The notes beneath the pieces are model-generated. The model did not search any database, was not told the origin of the DNA, and saw nothing but the letters and a program-made list of their open reading frames with translations. A program made the translations under genes and the position numbers. Shown here in pieces: positions 59,606-64,000 of a stretch of 64,000 nucleotides of DNA. This DNA comes from JAKIVR01 sp035933635 (GTDB lineage: Archaea; Thermoplasmatota; Thermoplasmata; Lutacidiplasmatales; UBA184): positions 62,001 through 126,000 of the forward strand of contig DASYYY010000021.1 of NCBI GenBank assembly GCA_035933635.1, written 5' to 3'. Position 1 is the first letter of the stretch, and the number at the start of each line of letters is the position of its first letter.

Positions 59606-60403
59606 CTATTTTGGTCCGGTGACCGAGAGCCGACCTGCTGGATCGGGTCCAATCTTTCGGCACGTTCCCGCCGGGAGGCCCACGTGCTGTGCCACCTCCT
59701 TCCAAGGAAGACCTCGCGACCGGAGCTCACGGACTCGAGCCGCCAGCTCGGGGGTCACACGGCGGGGTCGCCCCGGAGGTCGCCCGCTCCGGGTGAGCCG
59801 CCGTCCCTCCCGGAGTTCCCTCATCGCGACCCGGACTCGCTCGGAGCGCCGCTTGGACTCGAACGCCGAGATGACCGGGAGCAGCGCCAGGAGCACGTCC
59901 CGCCCCAAGTTCGGTCGGCCGTCCTCTGGCGTATCGAGCGTGGACTCCTTCAGCGAGTGGAACCGGACCCCGGCCGCCTCGAGGTCGAGGATCGTCTGGG
60001 TCGCTCGGGTGAAGGTGGCCTCCCGGCTGAAGCGGTCGAGGGACCACACGAGGAGGTGGGTCCAGATCCGGTCGGGTTTCCGGGCATCGGAGAGCAGCCG
60101 TTCGTACTCTACCCGCTCGACCTTCCCGGTCCCGGAAACCTTCTCGGCGTAGACCGCTGTAACCGACCAACCGCGACGGTCCGCTTCCGACCGTAAGTCG
60201 CGTTCCTGACCCGCCAAGTCCTGGTCTTCGGTCGAAACTCGGAGGTAAAGTGCGACCGAACAGTTGGCCGCCCCCGGAACGACCTCCTCCGGCGGGGGAG
60301 GGGACCGAGGCCGGGCCTCGTGGGGGGTAACCGTTAGTTCGTCCGTTTGAGTCGGCGTACTAAACTCGCAGTTCGACTCTAGCGCCGCCCCAGAGGGGGC
60401 CAA
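59606..60403 (-). CDS. Serine recombinase (resolvase/invertase family)
   Basis: 265 residues. The catalytic Ser is in 'ALYLRVSTEDQDLAGQERDL'; further resolvase motifs are 'GTGKVERVEYERLLSDA', 'HLLVWSLDRFSREATF' and 'FESKRRSERVRVAMRELREG'. A C-terminal helix-turn-helix follows ('RVRELRSRGLPWKEVAQHVG') after the 'GRPPGRPRR' linker. It cuts and rejoins DNA at short sites. Small serine recombinases of this size usually resolve or invert; large ones integrate, so this may not be the enzyme that joined the element to a tRNA. The start is uncertain: TTG 60403 is the first possible codon after the upstream gene's stop. Confidence 0.78.
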   Translation of the reverse strand: MAPSGAALESNCEFSTPTQTDELTVTPHEARPRSPPPPEEVVPGAANCSVALYLRVSTEDQDLAGQERDLRSEADRRGWSVTAVYAEKVSGTGKVERVEYERLLSDARKPDRIWTHLLVWSLDRFSREATFTRATQTILDLEAAGVRFHSLKESTLDTPEDGRPNLGRDVLLALLPVISAFESKRRSERVRVAMRELREGRRLTRSGRPPGRPRRVTPELAARVRELRSRGLPWKEVAQHVGLPAGTCRKIGPDPAGRLSVTGPK

Positions 60404-60414
60404 TTGGCTCCCGG

Positions 60415-60660
60415 TCAAACGTCCCCTCTCCGCCTCGCCCGCAGCCGTCGCCGCCTGAGCGCGTCGGTATCCCGTCGGTAGTCCGGGTAGCAGACCGGGC
60501 AGATCCAAGACCGCGAACGGTTCGGCAAGGTCTTGCCGCACCCCTGGCAATGCTTGCGATCGTACGGTTGGGCGGTGCGACCGTGCTCGCGGTCCGAGTA
60601 CCGAAGCTCCCTCCCCCGGATCCAGAGGTGGTCGTAGAACTTCCCCGGCCGTTCGACCAT
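60415..60660 (-). CDS. Small zinc-finger protein (81 residues)
   Basis: 81 residues with two CxxC knuckles ('HCQGCGKTLPNRSRSWICPV') about 14 residues apart, so a zinc ribbon of short spacing, and a strongly Arg-rich end ('RRDTDALRRRRLRARRRGDV'). Likely a DNA- or RNA-binding protein of the element. It starts at ATG 60660 next to the palindromic block and is followed 12 bases later by the recombinase. Confidence 0.65.
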   Translation of the reverse strand: MVERPGKFYDHLWIRGRELRYSDREHGRTAQPYDRKHCQGCGKTLPNRSRSWICPVCYPDYRRDTDALRRRRLRARRRGDV

Positions 60661-61168
60661 GGTTAGCCCCTCTCAATCGACCCGGGATTGGGCGAGCGGC
60701 AGGGGGACCTTGGTTGGGCTTCGGTGCGCCCCGCTGTAACCGTCCTAGGCCGATTACAGGGGGTACTGGCCCAGCTGCAGTCCGTACTCCCGGGGTGCAG
60801 TACTGCACCAGCCGAGGATACCGGGAGCTGGGGATGGAAATCTAGGAAAGAGTGCGCCCGGCCGCTCCGCGGGACGGTTACGTACCGTCTGGGGGTGTAA
60901 CCGTCCGTCAATGAGCGCTGATCTCGTGCCCGGTTACGCTCACAGGGCCTCGTTCCTCCGTCCGAGTATCCCGAGCGCAAGTCGAGCGGTCCCGGTGACC
61001 GCCCGGTGGGAGAACGGGGGTTGTTCCGTCGGGGTCCCCCGAGTGCGGAATCCTTGGACTTGTTCTTCTCGGGATTGTAGCCCGGCAACCTCCCGGTGTA
61101 ACCGAGCATGGGAGATGCACCCGGACGAGCACGCTTACAGGGGCCGGCTCGTGCCTTGGGACGTTCGC
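60661..61168. promoter_or_regulatory. Palindrome- and repeat-rich intergenic block (possible origin or operator region)
   Basis: 508 bases without a credible gene. It holds a near-palindrome, CTGTAACCG (60734-60742) and CGATTACAG (60751-60759) around a CCTAGG core; GACGGTTAC (60873-60881) opposite GTAACCGTC (60897-60905); a perfect 16-base palindrome at 60794-60809; and more copies at 60931 (CGGTTAC) and 61094-61104 (CGGTGTAACCG). The common word is TGTAACCG or its complement. Iterons at a replication origin or operators for an element repressor would both look like this. Confidence 0.45.
60794..60809. repeat. Perfect 16-base palindrome
   Basis: GGTGCAGTACTGCACC equals its own reverse complement. 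It lies in the intergenic block 134 bases from the start of the zinc-finger gene, a fit for a dimeric repressor or an origin-binding protein. Confidence 0.6.
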
Positions 61169-61603
61169 TCATTTGAGGGCCTCCCGGATCTCCTCGTAGA
61201 GGCTCCTCCAGCGGTCGGCGCGTCCCTCGGGATCGGGGTCCAAGGAGGCCCGTCGAGTGAACTCTCCGGCTTGCAAGTCGTACCTGCGCAGGGCCTCCCG
61301 GAAGTATCCCACCAGGTCGGGCTGAGGGAGTCGGTACCCCGCCCGCCAAAGGTTGAGCGCCTCGGCCATGTGCTCCGCCAGCCCCAGTCCGAGGCCGTGG
61401 AGCCAAGCGAGGTCCTCGCTGCTCGGGAGCCCCTCCTCAGTAGCCGCTCGTTCGCGTACCGCCGCGGCGCGTGCCCGTTGCCGAAAGGCGTGGACGTTGT
61501 TGAGCCGCCGGGACCGCTGGTGCTTGGTCCAGCAGTCAGCGCAGAACTGGCTCCGGGGCCCGATCCTGGGCTGGGCGTTGCAGCGATTGCAAACCGCGAT
61601 CAT
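61169..61603 (-). CDS. Zinc-ribbon protein of the element (144 residues)
   Basis: 144 residues. An N-terminal treble-clef-like ribbon ('VCNRCNAQPRIGPRSQFCAD' with Cys pairs CxxC and CxxC at about 5-8 and 21-24), followed by an all-alpha charged region ('HAFRQRARAAAVRERAATEE', 'RADRWRSLYEEIREALK'). The ATG overlaps the stop of the upstream methyltransferase (ATGA), so the two are translated together. Function unknown; HNH or replication-associated partners often have such ribbons. Confidence 0.65.
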   Translation of the reverse strand: MIAVCNRCNAQPRIGPRSQFCADCWTKHQRSRRLNNVHAFRQRARAAAVRERAATEEGLPSSEDLAWLHGLGLGLAEHMAEALNLWRAGYRLPQPDLVGYFREALRRYDLQAGEFTRRASLDPDPEGRADRWRSLYEEIREALK

Positions 61604-62640
61604 CGGGAGCTCCGCCTACCCCGGAGGCGATGGGGACGCTCATCCCGGAGCCCAGCGAGATTCCGGGTGAGAACCTTCCAGTTCTTCGGGCTCGCCTCGA
61701 TCCCGACCGACCTCCGGCCGAGCTTGTGGGCGACCCGGAGGGTCGTCCCGGAGCCCGCGTACGGGTCCAGGATCGTGTCGCCCGGCTTGGTGAGGGTCGC
61801 GACGAGGAGGGTGACGAGGTCCTCGGGCTTCGCTGCGAACAGGTCCCCCTCCATCGACGGGAGCGAGAACACCACGTCGACCGGATAGTGCCAGCCATTC
61901 GAGGAGTACTCACGTCCTTCGACGGGGTACTCGCCGTGGTGCTTCGGCCCGGACCACTTGATCGCGTGCCAGGGCTTCCCCCGACGGTGCATCGCGCCGA
62001 GGTTGAACGTGAGGTCGCCGACCTTCGCGTCCTTCCGCTTGAAGACGTGGAGCATCTCGTGGGCGCGGAGCGGTTCGTAGTCGGAGAGCCAGGGGGAGGA
62101 CCGGATGGGACCTCCGACCCGACCCTTGACCCAGACGATTTGGAACCGGTGCTGGAGCCCGACGTCCATGAAGGCTGAGGCGGCCCGGATCGCCATCGCT
62201 CCAGCACCGTGTAGGACGACTTGCCCGGTCGGGCAGAGTACCCGGGCGATGTTCACGCCCAACCAATCCCAACTCGGGACTCGATCCCAATCCGCGGACG
62301 TAGTACCGTAGGGGGGGTCCAAGTAGGCCAGGTCGAACGAGTTCCTCCGGAGACGGGGTAGGATGTCCTCCGCGATCCCCGAGCGAAGTTCGGGTTGGTA
62401 GAGCCTCGGTCGGCACTTTCCGTAACCTTCGCGAATAAGGTGGCGTCGGTGACCTTGGGTGTAGGACCGATCGCAGAGGTACCAGTGGGGACCATGGCGG
62501 TGCGGGGCAACCGAAAGCGGCGGGTCGGGGTGACGCGCAGGACCGGCCGTTTTGGGGTCCCCGGGTACTTGCCCCTGGTCGGCCGTCAGGAGGCACCTCC
62601 CGGCGTGCCCCCGTCGTCCTCCCATCGCTGCTGCGCGCAA
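61600..62640 (-). CDS. Orphan DNA amino-methyltransferase (beta class)
   Basis: 346 residues. Motif IV 'FDLAYLDPPYGTTSADWDR' (DPPY at 108-111) precedes motif I 'PGDTILDPYAGSGTTLRVAH' near residue 300, the beta-class order of N6-adenine and N4-cytosine DNA methyltransferases. 'HEMLHVFKRKDAKVGDLTFN' and 'GWHYPVDVVFSLPSMEGD' lie between. No cognate nuclease is adjacent, so it may protect the element from host restriction. The first 60 residues are Pro/Arg-rich and may not be translated; the start is uncertain, and it overlaps the upstream ATPase by about 55 bases. Confidence 0.82.
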   Translation of the reverse strand: MRAAAMGGRRGHAGRCLLTADQGQVPGDPKTAGPARHPDPPLSVAPHRHGPHWYLCDRSYTQGHRRHLIREGYGKCRPRLYQPELRSGIAEDILPRLRRNSFDLAYLDPPYGTTSADWDRVPSWDWLGVNIARVLCPTGQVVLHGAGAMAIRAASAFMDVGLQHRFQIVWVKGRVGGPIRSSPWLSDYEPLRAHEMLHVFKRKDAKVGDLTFNLGAMHRRGKPWHAIKWSGPKHHGEYPVEGREYSSNGWHYPVDVVFSLPSMEGDLFAAKPEDLVTLLVATLTKPGDTILDPYAGSGTTLRVAHKLGRRSVGIEASPKNWKVLTRNLAGLRDERPHRLRGRRSSR

Positions 62641-64000
62641 CCCCCCCAGTCGACCGGGCTGGGTGGGCTTACCGGGCTTTCGGCCCTGGTCTCTGACGTT
62701 GGCCTGCCAAGCCCACCTCCAAGCCCGCCCTCCCCTGGGCTAACCGGGCTTTCGTAATCGTCGTCACGAAGGGAACGCTGAAGCCCACCAAGCCCGGGTA
62801 GCCCGGGTCCATGTAGGCTCCCGCGCAGCAACATTTCCTGGTCCGATGTTGATACCCTCACCGCGTGCCGGCGGTCGGTGGTCTGGTTGACACGGCCCAG
62901 GCGGGTCAGGCCGAGAGCCCTGAGCAGCCCCGGGATCGAGTTCGGGTGCACTTTGGTGTCCCTGGCGACCTTCCCGGCGTTCACCGCCTCGGCGATACGG
63001 ACCGTGGGCAACACCCACAGTGCCTGGTCCGCGTCCCACCCGACCTTGTTGTCGAGGAGGGTCAGAAGGGACGCCCGCACCTCTTCTGCGTCGTCGTCGA
63101 CCGCCCCATCCTCGATCCCCCCAAGCCGCGCCTGAATCGCTTCCTCGGCGTCCCACCCCATGACGTGGCCGATGACGAGCATCAGCTCCCCGATCTCGTG
63201 GGTCCTGGGGAGTTCGCCGGTCAGCCGGTCCGCCGCGGTTTCGAACTCTTCCGACTCCTCGTAGGCCAGGAGCGAGTCGCGGTCGAAGCGCTCTCGGGCC
63301 CTCTCGGCCTCGAGCTCCAGCCACGCTTTGACCGACGCGAGGTGTCGCTTGTAGTACTTCGCCCGTCGTCGCTCCGCCTTCGGGTCCGACCGGCGATGGA
63401 GGTCGATGCAGTCAGTTCGGGAGCCAAGGGCGGGATCCTTCGAATCCTCGCAGTAGTTGAACGCGCAAGGGCCGAACGTCGGGATGGGAACGGCCGCGTG
63501 CTCCGTGCGGCCATCCGGACCCTTTCGTTCCTCTGTCTTCAGATACGGCTGGTCTCGGTCCGTCCCTTGGCGCAGGATGGTCCGCACCAGGTCGCCAACG
63601 TCCCGTCGCCGAAGGGTGACATCCACCTCATCGAGCGCAAGTCCGCGGCCTCGCCTCTTTGCGTCGGCTACGGCAGCGAAAGTAGCGACGCCGACGAGGA
63701 ACGAGTCGTCCGCGAGGTAGGCCCAAATCCGTGTCGCCGTCGACTTTCCACTTGTCGGGGGCCCGCGGAACCCGAGGTGCCAGGTTTTGTCGAGCCGGTC
63801 AAGGATGTACGTCTGGGCGAGGTGGAGGAGAAGCGCGTCGTAGTCAGTCTCGTTCGGAAATACAACGATCCGACGGATGGCAGCCTTCGCTCGGGAGTAG
63901 TCCATCGACCGGGCCTCCGCGAGTACCTGGGGGCTCCACGGGAGGTGGGCACCTGCCGGTCGGAGCTCCAAGTCCACGCCGCTTTCGGACGCCTTGGATT
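62586..64000 (-). CDS. P-loop ATPase/helicase of the element, start beyond the right edge
   Basis: At least 463 residues from GTG 63977, and the frame stays open to base 64000, so the true start may be outside. Walker A 'LGFRGPPTSGKSTATRIWAY' (GPPTSGKST at 72-80 of the visible part) and Walker B 'RGLALDEVDVTLRRRDVGDL' (about 111-120) are clear; 'FNYCEDSKDPALGSRTDCID' follows. The preceding 'IRRIVVFPNETDYDALLLHL' segment is the lead-in found in DUF3631/RepB-like ATPases of plasmids and phages. The C-terminal part has a winged-helix-like region ('GKVARDTKVHPNSIPGLLRA') then a disordered Gly/Pro tail. Likely the element's replication motor. Confidence 0.75.
   Translation of the reverse strand, partial: SKASESGVDLELRPAGAHLPWSPQVLAEARSMDYSRAKAAIRRIVVFPNETDYDALLLHLAQTYILDRLDKTWHLGFRGPPTSGKSTATRIWAYLADDSFLVGVATFAAVADAKRRGRGLALDEVDVTLRRRDVGDLVRTILRQGTDRDQPYLKTEERKGPDGRTEHAAVPIPTFGPCAFNYCEDSKDPALGSRTDCIDLHRRSDPKAERRRAKYYKRHLASVKAWLELEAERARERFDRDSLLAYEESEEFETAADRLTGELPRTHEIGELMLVIGHVMGWDAEEAIQARLGGIEDGAVDDDAEEVRASLLTLLDNKVGWDADQALWVLPTVRIAEAVNAGKVARDTKVHPNSIPGLLRALGLTRLGRVNQTTDRRHAVRVSTSDQEMLLRGSLHGPGLPGLGGLQRSLRDDDYESPVSPGEGGLGGGLGRPTSETRAESPVSPPSPVDWGGCAQQRWEDDGGTPGGAS

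Larger units (their letters stand above)
51086..64000. mobile_element. Integrated virus- or plasmid-like element with defence genes (right end outside the window)
   Basis: Bounded on the left by the tRNA 3'-end copy. Everything to its right is accessory: nucleases, DNA methyltransferases, an AAA ATPase-PIN pair, membrane proteins of unknown type, a serine recombinase, small zinc proteins, a repeat- and palindrome-rich intergenic block and a replication-type P-loop ATPase that remains open at base 64000. GC content is visibly lower around 51.7-57 kb. The extent and whether one or several insertions are involved are inferred. Confidence 0.6.

Noticed and set aside
60663..61406. A 247-codon minus-strand open frame across the repeat block
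   Set aside because: It overlaps the zinc-ribbon gene in another frame, is Arg/Pro/Ser-rich and is crossed by the palindromes.
1..64000. CRISPR array
   Set aside because: No set of regularly spaced direct repeats of 20-40 bases was seen anywhere, and no cas gene is present.

Overview
The window reads as one contig of a GC-rich archaeon, most probably a member of the Thermoplasmatota. Four things point there. An archaeal-type RNase P RNA lies at 2353-2665 (minus). TATA-like boxes sit about 25-37 bases before start codons, often with little or no leader (for example 6104, 16193, 35925, 43476, 48038). Surface proteins are built from carboxypeptidase-regulatory-like and 'GLPPGTTW'-type beta domains. 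The metabolic set (2-oxoacid dehydrogenase complex, intracellular GH15 glucoamylases, COG1411 HisA-like protein) also fits. The exact lineage is an inference; no rRNA gene or complete tRNA gene is present.

Region 1-23 kb is ordinary chromosome with many membrane and surface genes: the 3' end of an EamA transporter, a secreted kelch-like propeller, RNase P RNA, a HisA-like protein, an anchored surface protein, an MFS exporter, a CBS protein, a fused A-type-like/SufT protein, a frameshifted UspA remnant and a 1,939-residue surface protein. Then come small zinc ribbons, a Nudix hydrolase, a methyltransferase, a membrane/coiled-coil/KaiC-like protein with a degenerate P-loop, GDP-mannose dehydratase, a DEAD-box helicase and a histone-deacetylase-family protein.

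Region 23-50 kb holds two long minus-strand operons. The first (33.2 to 24.0 kb) joins two GH15 glucoamylases, a ROK glucokinase, a single-chain transketolase and an ABC-2 exporter, so it could take glucans to glucose, glucose-6-phosphate and the pentose phosphate pool. The second (43.4 to 35.9 kb) encodes a 2-oxoacid dehydrogenase complex with two different E1 alpha subunits around one E1 beta, then E2, E3, LipB and an epimerase-like protein. A plus-strand ABC-2 exporter, a secreted clan GH-A hydrolase, a possible hemerythrin-like protein and a DUF1684 protein follow.

Region 51-64 kb is different in kind. At 51086-51105 (minus) is a 20-base copy of a tRNA 3' end without the rest of the tRNA, the usual scar of archaeal integration into a tRNA gene. 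To its right the gene content becomes accessory: a small PD-(D/E)XK protein, a SLATT/RipA-like membrane protein, a DNA methyltransferase fused to an Mrr-like nuclease, an AAA ATPase paired with a PIN nuclease, an RNase H-like protein, two 2-TM proteins of similar layout, a serine recombinase, small zinc proteins, a 508-base block of palindromes and TGTAACCG repeats, an orphan methyltransferase and a P-loop ATPase that stays open to the right edge. I read this as an integrated virus or plasmid carrying a defence module. Its intact tRNA should lie beyond base 64000. The ATPase-PIN pair with its neighbours is the best candidate for an undescribed system.
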